Notes under the pieces: generated by a model
The model's database searches: none
The model's input: only the letters and a program-made list of their open reading frames with translations
What the model was told of the DNA's origin: nothing
Program-made: the position numbers and the translations under genes
Part shown: positions 1 to 9,644 of the stretch, piece after piece
How the letters are laid out: every line of letters starts with the position of its first letter
How positions within the stretch are numbered: position 1 is the stretch's first letter
Source of the DNA: an uncultured Prevotellaceae bacterium
GTDB taxonomy: Bacteria; Bacteroidota; Bacteroidia; Bacteroidales; Bacteroidaceae
DNA length: 64,000 nt
Direction of reading: 5' to 3'
Assembly: GCA_949299545.1 (NCBI GenBank)
Contig: CASGAM010000013.1
Location: forward strand, 1-64,000

Positions 1-38
1 CTGGCACGCCCGCTGCATTATATTTCCCCACCACTCGC

Positions 39-935
39 TTACTTCATCCGCTTTTTTCTGAAATATTCCTCAAAATAAATGCCTCCCAATATCAACGCCA
101 TCCCAACGACCGCCAAGGGCGTGACCCTCTCGTCCAACAGCCAATGGGATGCGATCAATGTCACCACCGGGTTTAAATAAATATAGTTGGTAGAACGCAC
201 CACTCCTAAACGGGACATCACATAATTCCAACCAAAATAACAGAGAAAGGACGCAACCACGCCAAGGAAAAGCAGATTTCCCCAAACCAATGGCGAAGCG
301 TAAAGCGCAACGTCGGTGTGCAACGGCCAGAAACAAAAAACCGGCAGGATGGTCAGCAAACCATAAAAAAAGACTTTACGCGTAACAAAAAGCATGGAAT
401 AGCGGCCGCTGAAGGTTCTCATCAAAAGCGAATAGAACGCCCATGTCACCGCCGCGACCAGGGCCAGCATGTCGCCTACCGGCGAAAGCTGCAAAACAAA
501 ATGCCCATTCAACACGACCAGTGCCATGCCGGCCAAAGCAACGAACGAACATAACAGCTGGGGCAGACGGATGCGCTCATCCCGATAAAAAATACCCAGC
601 AGAAAGGTCGTTATCAGCGGCGTACTGCATACGATCAAAGACACGTTGGAGCAATAGGAATATTCCAAAGCGATGTTTTCGGTCAGGAAATAAAGCGAGC
701 CTCCGGTTATTCCTGCCAGCATCAACAGGGCCTCATCTTTCAGATTTGCCGCAAACAGATGTTTATATGAAAAAGGCAAGATGCAGAGATATGCCAAAAA
801 GAAGCGTACAAAAAATATATCACCGGGTTTCAGACCGGCCGTTATCAACATTTTTGTAGAAACAAATGTCGTTCCCCAGATAACAACAATAACAAACGCC
901 AATATATGGGGAAAATGGTTTCTTACAACGTTCAT
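39..935 (-). CDS. EamA/DMT-family inner-membrane transporter
   Basis: A 298-residue, highly hydrophobic protein with the layout of the drug/metabolite transporter superfamily: about ten membrane segments arranged as two EamA repeats (roughly residues 10-140 and 150-290). The first helix carries the typical WGTTFVSTK stretch, and a basic tail (FRKKR) follows the last helix. Family members export or import small metabolites across the inner membrane; the substrate cannot be read from sequence. The start is the methionine before the first hydrophobic helix. It reads away from the window edge and ends 38 bases from it. The gap to the next gene upstream on this strand is only 29 bases, so the two may be co-transcribed. 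Family confident, substrate unknown. Confidence 0.85.
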   Translation of the reverse strand: MNVVRNHFPHILAFVIVVIWGTTFVSTKMLITAGLKPGDIFFVRFFLAYLCILPFSYKHLFAANLKDEALLMLAGITGGSLYFLTENIALEYSYCSNVSLIVCSTPLITTFLLGIFYRDERIRLPQLLCSFVALAGMALVVLNGHFVLQLSPVGDMLALVAAVTWAFYSLLMRTFSGRYSMLFVTRKVFFYGLLTILPVFCFWPLHTDVALYASPLVWGNLLFLGVVASFLCYFGWNYVMSRLGVVRSTNYIYLNPVVTLIASHWLLDERVTPLAVVGMALILGGIYFEEYFRKKRMK

Positions 936-964
936 AGAAGAGCCATCCCTTTATATATCGGCCT

Positions 965-1405
965 TTATTCTGCCAACAACTTTTTGAGAAAATCGTCCAA
1001 TTCCTCATCGAGTCCTTTCAACAGGCCACCATCAAGAATCAGCGTGTCATCGTCGAAAAGGTATAACTCACTAACCGTCTCTTTCTCTTCATCCACCAAT
1101 ACGAAAGAATATGGTTTCAAAATTGAAAGTTCCCCGAGAACATTCCGCTGGTTTTGAATGCATTGTTTCAGGATCTCCGCCACGGTCTCGTAGAAATCCT
1201 CATCGTTGTTGTCAATCCACTGCTCTATGACACAACGGGTCAATTCTTCATCGTCATCGTTGAAAGCCAACAACTCTCCCGAATCAGCCTTTACCTGCAA
1301 ATGAATATCTGTCATTATGAACTCTTCCCGGTTGGCCGGATACTTTGCCGCAACCTTTTTCAAGGCGCGCTCTATTTGCTGGATAGTCTGTGCGGTGGCT
1401 TTCAT
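965..1405 (-). CDS. conserved hypothetical acidic protein
   Basis: A 146-residue soluble, strongly acidic protein without signal peptide or membrane segment. The N-terminal 40 residues look helical and carry mixed charge; acidic clusters recur (FNDDDEEL, DEELDDF). I recognise no catalytic motif. The reading frame is supported by its own Bacteroidetes-type promoter upstream (1431-1462), with the -7 box about 25 bases from the ATG, and by close spacing to the transporter gene downstream. It is probably a lineage-specific cytoplasmic protein of unknown role; I do not assign a function. Confidence 0.7.
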   Translation of the reverse strand: MKATAQTIQQIERALKKVAAKYPANREEFIMTDIHLQVKADSGELLAFNDDDEELTRCVIEQWIDNNDEDFYETVAEILKQCIQNQRNVLGELSILKPYSFVLVDEEKETVSELYLFDDDTLILDGGLLKGLDEELDDFLKKLLAE

Positions 1406-1430
1406 ATATTCTTGTTTATGATATGTCTTT

Positions 1431-1462
1431 CAAAAGTACAAAAAAATCATAATATGCCACAA
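1431..1462 (-). promoter_or_regulatory. Bacteroidetes promoter for the 146-aa gene
   Basis: On the minus strand TTG (1460-1462) is followed after 21 bases by TACTTTTG (1431-1438), matching the -33/-7 pattern of the Bacteroidetes housekeeping sigma factor. The -7 box lies 25 bases before the ATG. Confidence 0.6.
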
Positions 1463-1493
1463 GAAAAGGCTAAAAAAAGCTACCGAACGACAC

Positions 1494-2426
1494 TCATTGC
1501 GGCACTTGCAATGCGTTCTGTTGCCTTTCAACCAGAATCTGCCGGTATCTTTCCATATATTCCCTCATGTTACCATAACCTTTGCCGCTCATTTCGGCTC
1601 CGGCATTCTCAACACACTGCAACGCCTCGGAAAAGGCATCCGACATTTCATAAACAAGCGCTAAATTAAGATAAGCCGCCACCCGCATTTTCCGCGACCA
1701 CGCATTTTCCGCCGTTTCCGTCCAAAGACTGAATGCTTCATCATACTCACCGGCGGTATAGGCAAGATAGCCATAACGGAGATCACTCGACAATGACGTA
1801 AATATAACACGGGCAACAGATTCCCAACCGGAAGTCAGTCTGCCGGCCATTTTATCGGCCACAGTTTCCACGACATCCTCCGCCAAAACCTCTTCTTTGA
1901 TGCTTGTCTCCGGATAATAATAACGGTCATCAACAAAAAACTGTTCAACGGGACCTCCTTTATGTCCGGATTGATACAAAGCGTATGAAGCTGAAGGATA
2001 GACTAATGCAGTACCGGTAGTAGTGGTCAACGGTATCTTGGCATAAGCCAGATCCACTGTCAGCAACGAGCGTACGCACAAATCGGAACATAAGCGTTCT
2101 ACAAGACTATCGGACAAACCGACAATTTGCATGGAATCGGACTTTATCAGGGGGGAATCGACTTTCATGACATAAGGGAATTCACCACTGTCGGCCATTT
2201 TCTGGGACAGCGTCTGTACAATCTGTTCCGTAAAAGCCGGCATGACCAATGTATCTTTATAAATAAACGCGCTCCAATCGGTACCATTATCAACAACAGC
2301 GACACTGTCGATTTGATACTTCTGCTGCAGGAGCGAAGGTTCGAGTACATTAATATAAACGGATACCGGCGCAACACATGAAGAACAGAAAAAAAGGACG
2401 GATAAAACCTTCAGTAACTTCGACAT
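1494..2426 (-). CDS. outer-membrane-type lipoprotein, DUF6340-like
   Basis: About 310 residues from the chosen start. The N-terminus MSKLLKVLSVLFFCSSC is a short basic region, a hydrophobic stretch and a lipobox-like FCSSC, so I predict a lipoprotein. Upstream in-frame ATGs at 2492 and 2444 would put a long charged segment before the signal and are less likely. The C-terminal third (AAYLNLALVYEMSDAFSEALQ region) resembles a tetratricopeptide helix pair, as in the Bacteroidales DUF6340 family. That family has no established function; it is often thought of as an envelope scaffold, which is inference. It lies downstream of secA on the same strand, about 125 bases away. Family assignment is moderate. 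Confidence 0.6.
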   Translation of the reverse strand: MSKLLKVLSVLFFCSSCVAPVSVYINVLEPSLLQQKYQIDSVAVVDNGTDWSAFIYKDTLVMPAFTEQIVQTLSQKMADSGEFPYVMKVDSPLIKSDSMQIVGLSDSLVERLCSDLCVRSLLTVDLAYAKIPLTTTTGTALVYPSASYALYQSGHKGGPVEQFFVDDRYYYPETSIKEEVLAEDVVETVADKMAGRLTSGWESVARVIFTSLSSDLRYGYLAYTAGEYDEAFSLWTETAENAWSRKMRVAAYLNLALVYEMSDAFSEALQCVENAGAEMSGKGYGNMREYMERYRQILVERQQNALQVPQ

Positions 2427-2535
2427 CCGGCGGAAACAAATCATTGTTCTTCCATTTGCCAGAATTGCTGAATCTTTATCCGGCCTTTTCATACCTTTAG
2501 TGCCTTAATATTAAACCTTACTCCCACTCCCTTAT

Positions 2536-2561
2536 GTGGGCCTTTATCCTTTAAAGCCCAC
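2536..2561 (-). terminator. hairpin overlapping the secA stop codon
   Basis: GTGGGC (2536-2541) pairs with GCCCAC (2556-2561), enclosing an AT-rich loop that contains the secA stop. No clear U-tract follows, so it is only a possible terminator or 3'-end stabiliser. Confidence 0.3.
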
Positions 2562-5500
2562 GTCCATGGCAGTTCTTGAACTTCTTGCCGCTGCCGCAAG
2601 GGCACGGATCATTACGCCCCGGCATCTTTTCGGCAACAACCGGCTGAGGTCTGCGCTGTTCACGCGTGTCACGACTCGCAGCCGCCTTTTGTGCAGGATC
2701 GGTCAGGTCGGAACGTGATTCCACATAGCGCTCACGCGGCCTTTGCGGCTGTTCCGAAGCCACTTCTTTCACATCGGCAGGCGCCTGAACCGGAATCTGT
2801 CCCCTCATCAAGACACTGATGGTCTGGTTGTTGATCTTATCGACCATACTGTCGAAAAGTTTTACGCTCTCAAGTTTAAAAATCAACAGCGGGTCTTTCT
2901 GTTCGTAACTTGCGTTCTGAACGGAATGCTTCAACTCATCAAGTTCGCGCAGATTTTCTTTCCATGCTTCGTCTATCGTGTGGAGCACAATCGCTTTCTC
3001 AAAAGCTTTCACCACAGACTGACTTTCTGTCTCGTATGCTTCCTTAAGCGGCGTGGATATCTGGTAAATGCGACGGCCGTCGGTAATCGGCACCATGATA
3101 TTTTCATACATCGCACCGTGTTCTTCATACACTTTCTTAATAACCGGATTAGCTACAGATGCCAGCATATCCGTTTTCTGACGGAATCGCTCCATCGCCT
3201 TTTGGAAAGCCTTTTCACAAAGGTCCTCATGCTTCTGCTCATTAAACTCAGCTTCCGTAAACGGAACTTCCATCGCCATAATGCTCAAGAAACCTTCCTT
3301 ATAGCCCTGATAATCGTTTTTCTCGATGATTTCCACACAACGGTCCCAAATCATATTGGCAATATCCATGCCGATGCGCTCACCCATCAAAGCATGACGG
3401 CGCTTTTCATATATGACCGTACGCTGCTTGTTCATCACATCATCGTATTCCAACAAACGCTTGCGGACACCAAAATGATTCTCTTCTACTTTCCGCTGCG
3501 CCCGTTCGATATTACTGCTGATCATCTTATGTTCTATCATATCGCCTTCCTGGAAGCCCATACGGTCCATAACTTTGGCTATTCGTTCACTTCCGAACAA
3601 CCGCATCAGTTTGTCTTCCAAAGAAACAAAGAAAACAGAAGAACCCGGATCGCCCTGACGGCCGGCACGACCGCGCAACTGCCGGTCTACGCGGCGGCTT
3701 TCGTGGCGTTCTGTTCCGATAATCGCCAAACCACCGGCAGCCTTGACTTCGTCGCTTAACTTAATATCGGTTCCACGTCCGGCCATATTGGTAGCAATAG
3801 TAACAGTACCTGTCTGTCCGGCTTTTGCAACAATGTCGGCCTCTTGCTGATGCAGTTTAGCATTCAGTACGTTATGCGGTATCTTACGCATCTGCAACAT
3901 TTTACTTAACATCTCGGATATTTCAACGGATGTCGTACCGACCAAAACCGGACGGCCTGCATTTATCATCTTCTCTATTTCCTCGATTACGGCCTTATAT
4001 TTTTCACGCTGCGTCTTGTATATCCGGTCGTTCATGTCCTTTCGGGCAATAGGACGGTTTGTCGGTATCTCAACCACATCGAGTTTATAAATATCCCAGA
4101 ACTCACCGGCCTCTGTAATAGCTGTACCTGTCATACCGGACAACTTATGGTACATGCGGAAATAGTTCTGCAAGGTGATGGTGGCGAACGTTTGCGTCGC
4201 AGCCTGCACCTTAACATGTTCTTTCGCCTCGACAGCCTGATGTAATCCGTCGCTCCAACGGCGGCCGTCCATAATACGGCCGGTCTGCTCATCGACAATC
4301 TTTACTTCACCGTCAATGATAACATACTCATCGTCCTTATTAAACATGGTATAAGCTTTCAGCAACTGCTGGATGGTATGCACCCTTTCGCTCTTGATGG
4401 CATAGTCGGTAAACAACTGGTCTTTTTTCAGCAAACGCTCCTCATCGCTCAGTGAAGTATCCGATTCCAAAGCAGACATGGCTGAAGTAATATCCGGCAG
4501 GACGAACAGATCCGGATTGGATGTCATGCCGGCCAACCACTCATTTCCTTTATCCGTAAGATCTACGCTGTTCAGTTTCTCATCGACAACAAAATACAGT
4601 GGTTCAACGGCCTCGGGCATGCGTTTGTTGTTATTTTCCATGTAAATCTCTTCTGTCTGCAACATTCCGGCCTTGATACCTTGCTCAGAAAGATATTTGA
4701 TGAGCGGTTTGTTCTTCGGCAGAGCTTTGTGGCTGCGGAACAACTGCAAGAAACCTTTCTCCACATTTTCCTTCTCACCGGAAGAAATCAGCTGCTTGGC
4801 TTCTGCAAGGTATTGTGTCGCCAACTGGCGCTGCACTCCAACCAACTTTTCTACCAGAGGCTGATATTCTTCAAACAGTTGGTCATCCCCCTTAGGAACA
4901 GGACCGGAAATAATCAGCGGTGTCCGTGCGTCATCAATCAACACGGAATCCACCTCATCGACAATCGCAAAATTATGGGCGCGCTGCACCAAATCTTTCG
5001 GACTGGTGGCCATATTGTCGCGCAAATAATCGAAACCGAACTCATTGTTCGTACCAAACGTGATATCCGCCATATATGCCTTGCGGCGTGCATTGGAATT
5101 AGGCTGATGCTTGTCAATGCAATCAACGCTCAGCCCATGGAACATATATAAAGGCCCCATCCACTCTGAGTCACGTTTCGCAAGATAATCGTTGACGGTA
5201 ACGACATGCACACCGTTGCCCGTCAAGGCATTCAGGAAGACCGGCAATGTCGCCACAAGCGTTTTTCCTTCACCGGTCGCCATCTCGGCAATCTTTCCCT
5301 GGTGAAGTACCACACCTCCAAAAAGCTGAACATCATAATGTATCATGTTCCAAACGGTATCATTTCCGCCCGCTTTCCAATGATTGAAATAAACAGCCTT
5401 GTCGTCCCGGATCTCCACAAAATCATGCGTTGTAGCCAATTCACGGTCAAAATCCGTAGCCGTCACCACAACTTCTTCGTTCGCTGCAAAACGTGCTGCC

Positions 5501-5850
5501 GTTGACTTGACAATAGAAAACGCCACGGGCATTACTTCGTTCAATGCCTCTTCATATTTTTCCAGGATTTGTTTCTCAATTTTATCTACCTGTGAAAACA
5601 AAGCGGCACGCTCCTCGATCGGTGTTTCTTCGATTTTGGCTTTCAATTCCGCAACCTTCGCCTTCAAATCATCCGCATACGACTGTACATAGCGTTTTAT
5701 CTCCTGAGTTTTTGCTCGCAACTCATCATTACTAAGAGCTTCTATTTCAGGATAAACTTTCTTAATATTTTCAACAATCGGCTGTATAAGCCGTATATCT
5801 CTTATTGACTTGTTACCAAATAACTTACTTAAAAATTTATTTATATCCAT
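2551..5850 (-). CDS. secA: preprotein translocase ATPase SecA
   Basis: A 1,099-residue SecA, the cytosolic motor that pushes unfolded preproteins through SecYEG. The first nucleotide-binding fold carries Walker A (TGEGKT, about residue 193), and the preprotein cross-linking and second nucleotide-binding domains follow, with the helicase-like MAGRGTD motif. The C-terminus ends in a SEC-C zinc motif ([13 protein letters not shown]). The protein is longer than the roughly 840-900 residues of proteobacterial SecA; the extra length includes an insertion with helical, charged sequence around residues 330-480, typical of Bacteroidetes SecA. The ATG at 5850 gives the expected N-terminus. It stands as a probable single gene, 55 bases from the upstream phosphatase-like gene. 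Confidence 0.98.
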   Translation of the reverse strand: MDINKFLSKLFGNKSIRDIRLIQPIVENIKKVYPEIEALSNDELRAKTQEIKRYVQSYADDLKAKVAELKAKIEETPIEERAALFSQVDKIEKQILEKYEEALNEVMPVAFSIVKSTAARFAANEEVVVTATDFDRELATTHDFVEIRDDKAVYFNHWKAGGNDTVWNMIHYDVQLFGGVVLHQGKIAEMATGEGKTLVATLPVFLNALTGNGVHVVTVNDYLAKRDSEWMGPLYMFHGLSVDCIDKHQPNSNARRKAYMADITFGTNNEFGFDYLRDNMATSPKDLVQRAHNFAIVDEVDSVLIDDARTPLIISGPVPKGDDQLFEEYQPLVEKLVGVQRQLATQYLAEAKQLISSGEKENVEKGFLQLFRSHKALPKNKPLIKYLSEQGIKAGMLQTEEIYMENNNKRMPEAVEPLYFVVDEKLNSVDLTDKGNEWLAGMTSNPDLFVLPDITSAMSALESDTSLSDEERLLKKDQLFTDYAIKSERVHTIQQLLKAYTMFNKDDEYVIIDGEVKIVDEQTGRIMDGRRWSDGLHQAVEAKEHVKVQAATQTFATITLQNYFRMYHKLSGMTGTAITEAGEFWDIYKLDVVEIPTNRPIARKDMNDRIYKTQREKYKAVIEEIEKMINAGRPVLVGTTSVEISEMLSKMLQMRKIPHNVLNAKLHQQEADIVAKAGQTGTVTIATNMAGRGTDIKLSDEVKAAGGLAIIGTERHESRRVDRQLRGRAGRQGDPGSSVFFVSLEDKLMRLFGSERIAKVMDRMGFQEGDMIEHKMISSNIERAQRKVEENHFGVRKRLLEYDDVMNKQRTVIYEKRRHALMGERIGMDIANMIWDRCVEIIEKNDYQGYKEGFLSIMAMEVPFTEAEFNEQKHEDLCEKAFQKAMERFRQKTDMLASVANPVIKKVYEEHGAMYENIMVPITDGRRIYQISTPLKEAYETESQSVVKAFEKAIVLHTIDEAWKENLRELDELKHSVQNASYEQKDPLLIFKLESVKLFDSMVDKINNQTISVLMRGQIPVQAPADVKEVASEQPQRPRERYVESRSDLTDPAQKAAASRDTREQRRPQPVVAEKMPGRNDPCPCGSGKKFKNCHGRGL

Positions 5851-5905
5851 TGTTTTTGATTTTACATATTAAAACCGGCAAATGCCGTTACCCTTCCTCA
5901 CGTTC

Positions 5906-7492
5906 TCATCGGATGGCACTCAATGGCGCCGTGGAACATGCATTGGGCGCACGGATCCGCATGAAACCAGCCAGCGTCGGCGCTATACAATCCACAGAAA
6001 CAGGTGTCTTGACCGTTTCGGGGCGCACATTGCAACCAAAAAAGAATACGGGGAAACCAACGTATGACGCACGGATAAAATCCTGTTCCCCGGTCTGTTC
6101 ATTCACATATTTCCAGCCGGGTGATACTTCTATGTATATATCACCTGAACGGTTTATATTAAAACTGTTGCGGATGCGACTTACACCCGATGTCCATGCT
6201 CCGAGAGCCAACCTTTGTGATGTATAAACATCCTTGACTCCTGCCATCTGCATTAAAAATGCCGAAGAACGTGTCAATACATCGGACATATTCAGTTGTT
6301 TTTCTTCAATGAGTTTCTGATTCAAAAACAACTGAGTACCATATTCTGCCTCGACATACTTACCTTGGCCGTAAATGGCCATCAAATACATATTCAACAA
6401 AGCAGAAGCTCTGGTTATACTGAATTCACCCGTCGGAATCTTGTATTTTTCCAGATTGGTAAATTCATCGTCCATGTAACCCGTAGACGTAAGTACCAAC
6501 AGGAAACGACCGGCCCCGACATGCGACTCCAGCAACTTTATCAGACGGCTAATCTCACCATCTAAACGAACATACGTGTCTTGCAACTCAACAGGACAGT
6601 CGGAGATTGGCTTGTGATCAAAATTTCCGGCATAATATGTCAATGTCAGAAAATCGGTCACTTGATCCTTGCCAAGTTCCGTATTATCGAAACAATGTTC
6701 CGCAAACCGGTTAACTTCTTCATTTACGAACGCACTCGTCTTAAATTCAATGACGCGCCGGTCACCTTCAAACTTATGCTTGAAGGTTCTTTTGTCATCG
6801 TTGGAAATAAAATAATTGAAATTACCCACGATTGAACTGACCGGCTTCCATACGAAGCCGGAAATACGTTCTGAAAGAGGGCTTGAAGAATCGTAACGCA
6901 ACGCCCACTCCGGGTAATCACCATAATATGAAGTACTGCTCCAGTATCCTGTAGAATCATTAAGCCAAAATGCACAGTCAGCCGCATGGCCGGCTGACAA
7001 GATGGCAGCATCAGCCTCGGGAGCGATAGAATACACAAGTGCCCGACCGTCTGTCGCCATTTTGAGTTCGTCGGTAATGGTTGAAACCTGCAAAGCCACA
7101 GGCGAATATCCCTCAGACGCCAGCCATCCCCTATAGCGGTTGTCATCTACACAATAAACAGGGCGCAACGTCTTCCGGTCCATCCACGACTCAGCAACAA
7201 TACCATTTTCATACGGCGTACTACCACTCATAATACATGCCATCGCAGAAGCGCGGTCAACATCCCGAAACGGATATTCGGCTTGCAAATAAGTACGTCC
7301 ATCTCTCAAAAGCCTGTTAAAGCCATCGGCACCATACAAATCCGAAAAGGCTTCTAAATAATCCGTCCGCAGCTGGTCGACAACAACATTCACCACCAAT
7401 CTTGGAACAGGCGATGCCGTCTGCGCCCCAGCTTGTGTACAGGCCAGAACAAAAAACAGCGGTGTCAGAAAGCGATAATTTTTACTGCACAT
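5906..7492 (-). CDS. alkaline phosphatase-superfamily homologue, probably inactive
   Basis: A 528-residue exported protein (signal peptide residues 1-23, cut near AGAQT) that follows the PafA-type alkaline phosphatase fold along its length: VVVDQLRTDYLEAF, SGSTPYENGIV, STITDELKMAT, LSAGHAAD and CIAPTLAGF are all recognisable. The first metal Asp (D39) is kept. Compared with family consensus the nucleophile Thr is replaced by R80, the zinc pair D-x3-H by N290 and K294, the DH of LTADHG by T337-G338, and the late zinc His by G479. It therefore looks like a pseudoenzyme acting in the periplasm, perhaps a binding or scaffold protein. It overlaps the DUF4105 gene upstream by 11 bases, so the two are translationally linked. 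Homology is firm; loss of activity is inferred from my by-eye alignment. Confidence 0.85.
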   Translation of the reverse strand: MCSKNYRFLTPLFFVLACTQAGAQTASPVPRLVVNVVVDQLRTDYLEAFSDLYGADGFNRLLRDGRTYLQAEYPFRDVDRASAMACIMSGSTPYENGIVAESWMDRKTLRPVYCVDDNRYRGWLASEGYSPVALQVSTITDELKMATDGRALVYSIAPEADAAILSAGHAADCAFWLNDSTGYWSSTSYYGDYPEWALRYDSSSPLSERISGFVWKPVSSIVGNFNYFISNDDKRTFKHKFEGDRRVIEFKTSAFVNEEVNRFAEHCFDNTELGKDQVTDFLTLTYYAGNFDHKPISDCPVELQDTYVRLDGEISRLIKLLESHVGAGRFLLVLTSTGYMDDEFTNLEKYKIPTGEFSITRASALLNMYLMAIYGQGKYVEAEYGTQLFLNQKLIEEKQLNMSDVLTRSSAFLMQMAGVKDVYTSQRLALGAWTSGVSRIRNSFNINRSGDIYIEVSPGWKYVNEQTGEQDFIRASYVGFPVFFFGCNVRPETVKTPVSVDCIAPTLAGFMRIRAPNACSTAPLSAIR

Positions 7493-8678
7493 GCTTCTTA
7501 TATAAATCTTTATGATACCTATAGATATAACTACAGGCTCTTGTCAACAAAATGAATGCCAAAGGTACAACTACATCACAAAAATCCTGCGGCAAGAGGA
7601 GGGAAAATATTATAAAAAAAGTTAAAACAAATGCAGCCACATAATTATAACCGTTTTTTCTACCTTTCACAGCCGACCAAACCACCCATGGCAATGCCAA
7701 TAGCGGCAACGGATTAAAGACAATAATCTGCCAGTTTGAACCGACTGTGGGATGGACGGAAAAGAAGAACAGGAATGTCACAACAAGTCCGATCCCCCCC
7801 TGTAGAGTCATCAACACTATATCCAACCACCAAAATTTCAGATTATAGCGCAACTCAAGAAATGTCAACAAAAGTACTAAAACGAGCAATACCATCATCA
7901 CAGCAAACGGTGTCACATAAAGGGCTGCCGCCTCATCTGTTGTCCGGCCACGCACTATTTCGGCTTTTGAAAGCACAAACGGTCTCACCTCTCCATCGGG
8001 AGAGACGATAACAGCTGAATCCGCATATGCCAGCATATACATTGGCGCAAACATTTCTTCGCGCTCACTCACCTTGACATCAGCTTCAGCTCCCAAACAT
8101 ATGTCATTTCCGAGCTCCGCCCACGGATAAGCCGCCGTATACTGATGAATAATCTGACGAAAAGACTTTAAAGTATCTTTTGTCGGATAAACGACATTGC
8201 CATCGACTGCGCGCTCTATCATATCTCTTGCGCGTGTTGTACAATTATCGTATAAAAAGTTATAACGATAATACAAGTTCTCAGGACGCAAATTTTCGGT
8301 TAATAAAACCAACAAAGCATGTTTTTCGGAAGCCGTCAAATTCAGCACCTGTTCATATACGGAAGACCCCCTGTCATCATACTCCTGGCAAAAGGCATCA
8401 AACGGAGCCACTCCTATCCTATAATCGCATTCACCCCGAAGAAAACGTCCTATAAAATGAGGCTCCGAAAAATCAAAGACACCATAATTAAACACCCAAT
8501 CGCCCCCTCCTGAAAAAGATCGGCATCTGATGCCTGTATGTCCATAAAGTTCATATACAGCGTTTCCAGGAGAACAAGTCAAGAGGCTGAAGATCAACGA
8601 ATCGCCATCAGCTACATTCCCTCTCATTCCTCCCCACGAAAAGAATAGTACCAAACAAGTCAACAACCAACGTTTCAT
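7482..8678 (-). CDS. DUF4105 membrane protein
   Basis: A 398-residue protein with a signal peptide (cut near GGMRGN), an extracytoplasmic DUF4105 domain over about residues 25-190, and a C-terminal half with roughly four or five membrane helices (from about residue 255) ending in a basic tail. The domain shows GNAVYELYGHTGIR and YNFLYDNCTTRARDMI, where His, Asp and Cys recur in the family; these resemble a papain-like or NlpC-like catalytic arrangement, but activity is unproven. The last codons overlap the phosphatase-like gene by 11 bases, so they are probably one transcript. A promoter with TATCTTTG lies at 8704-8711. Confidence 0.8.
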   Translation of the reverse strand: MKRWLLTCLVLFFSWGGMRGNVADGDSLIFSLLTCSPGNAVYELYGHTGIRCRSFSGGGDWVFNYGVFDFSEPHFIGRFLRGECDYRIGVAPFDAFCQEYDDRGSSVYEQVLNLTASEKHALLVLLTENLRPENLYYRYNFLYDNCTTRARDMIERAVDGNVVYPTKDTLKSFRQIIHQYTAAYPWAELGNDICLGAEADVKVSEREEMFAPMYMLAYADSAVIVSPDGEVRPFVLSKAEIVRGRTTDEAAALYVTPFAVMMVLLVLVLLLTFLELRYNLKFWWLDIVLMTLQGGIGLVVTFLFFFSVHPTVGSNWQIIVFNPLPLLALPWVVWSAVKGRKNGYNYVAAFVLTFFIIFSLLLPQDFCDVVVPLAFILLTRACSYIYRYHKDLYKKHVQ

Positions 8679-8703
8679 AGCACCCCTAAAATATTATTTC
8701 CGA

Positions 8704-8711
8704 CAAAGATA
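8704..8711 (-). promoter_or_regulatory. -7 box for the DUF4105 operon
   Basis: TATCTTTG on the minus strand, 25 bases before the ATG. The -33 region is T-rich but has no exact TTG at the expected spacing. Confidence 0.5.
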
Positions 8712-8885
8712 AAACAAATTGCAGAACTACGAAAATCCATCAGTAAGAATGAAGGATTTGCAAAACGTAATATTTGAACTAACCGGAGATATTTTACAAA
8801 ACCATTTCTACACTTTTATTATACCCCGGCAAGCCGACTGAGAAAGATAAATCAAGGAATTATTTTAGTTATAAATAATTCTCCT

Positions 8886-8894
8886 TATCTTTGC
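8886..8894 (+). promoter_or_regulatory. -7 box for the coaX operon
   Basis: TATCTTTGC fits the Bacteroidetes -7 element and lies 18 bases before the GTG start of coaX. This implies a short leader and supports the GTG. The -33 element is weak (TTTTAG near 8863). Confidence 0.6.
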
Positions 8895-8912
8895 AGGCCA
8901 AAACCAAAGTCT

Positions 8913-9644
8913 GTGAATTTAGTAATCGACATAGGAAATACTTTGGCCAAATTAGTGGCCTTTGACGGAGACGAACCCATTGACGAACTCAAGACTTCAA
9001 ACGATACATTGGAAGCCTTGCCGTTTTTTTGCCAAAAGCATAATTTCAGCCACGGCATATTAGGTAGTGTATACAGAATAACGGACAAAGTAGAAGAACA
9101 ACTGAAGAAGTTACCTTTCCCCTTACTCCGCCTCACTTCCCAAACACCCATCCCTATTAAGAATCTTTACAAAACGCCTGAAACACTGGGATGCGACAGG
9201 CTGGCAGCAGCAATAGGCGCTTACAGCCAATACCCCGGGCGCAACATTTTAATCATTGATGCAGGAACATGCCTGACTTATGAGTTCATCAATAGCGAAG
9301 GAGAATACCTCGGAGGATTCATTTCACCAGGATTACAAATGCGCCTGAAAGCCCTGAACATGTATACAGCCAGCCTTCCATTTATCAAAGACTGTGACAA
9401 TGTTCCACCGATAGGCTTTGACACAACTACCTCCATCTGCTCCGGTGTGATACATGGCATCAGATATGAAATTGAAGGCCACATACAATTCTTCCAATCA
9501 AAATACGAACACCTTTTGGTTTTTTTAACGGGTGGCGATGAATTTCATTTTGACAGCCAAATAAAAAATATCATCTTTGCAGATAAATATATTGTGCCTA
9601 AAGGGCTAAACCGAATTTTAGCATATAACAATGAATTATTATAA
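8913..9644 (+). CDS. coaX: type III pantothenate kinase
   Basis: A 243-residue CoaX, which phosphorylates pantothenate in the first committed step of coenzyme A synthesis. Motifs of the ASKHA fold are in order: the N-terminal phosphate motif LVIDIGNTLAK, the GCDRLAAAIGA segment (about residue 93), the second phosphate motif LIIDAGTCLTYE (about residue 112), the GGFISPG loop and the C-terminal LTGGD. The start is GTG at 8913, the only start that keeps the first motif at the terminus and lies just after the -7 box. Its last codons overlap the next gene by 14 bases. It leads a five-gene envelope-related operon. Confidence 0.95.
   Translation: MNLVIDIGNTLAKLVAFDGDEPIDELKTSNDTLEALPFFCQKHNFSHGILGSVYRITDKVEEQLKKLPFPLLRLTSQTPIPIKNLYKTPETLGCDRLAAAIGAYSQYPGRNILIIDAGTCLTYEFINSEGEYLGGFISPGLQMRLKALNMYTASLPFIKDCDNVPPIGFDTTTSICSGVIHGIRYEIEGHIQFFQSKYEHLLVFLTGGDEFHFDSQIKNIIFADKYIVPKGLNRILAYNNELL

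Noticed and set aside
2743-3759. 338-codon plus-strand ORF opposite secA
   Set aside because: It is a shadow of secA codons, has no promoter or family resemblance, and secA is complete.
5876-5887. Hairpin CGGCA/TGCCG after the phosphatase-like gene
   Set aside because: The stem is five pairs with a two-base loop, too small to call a terminator.
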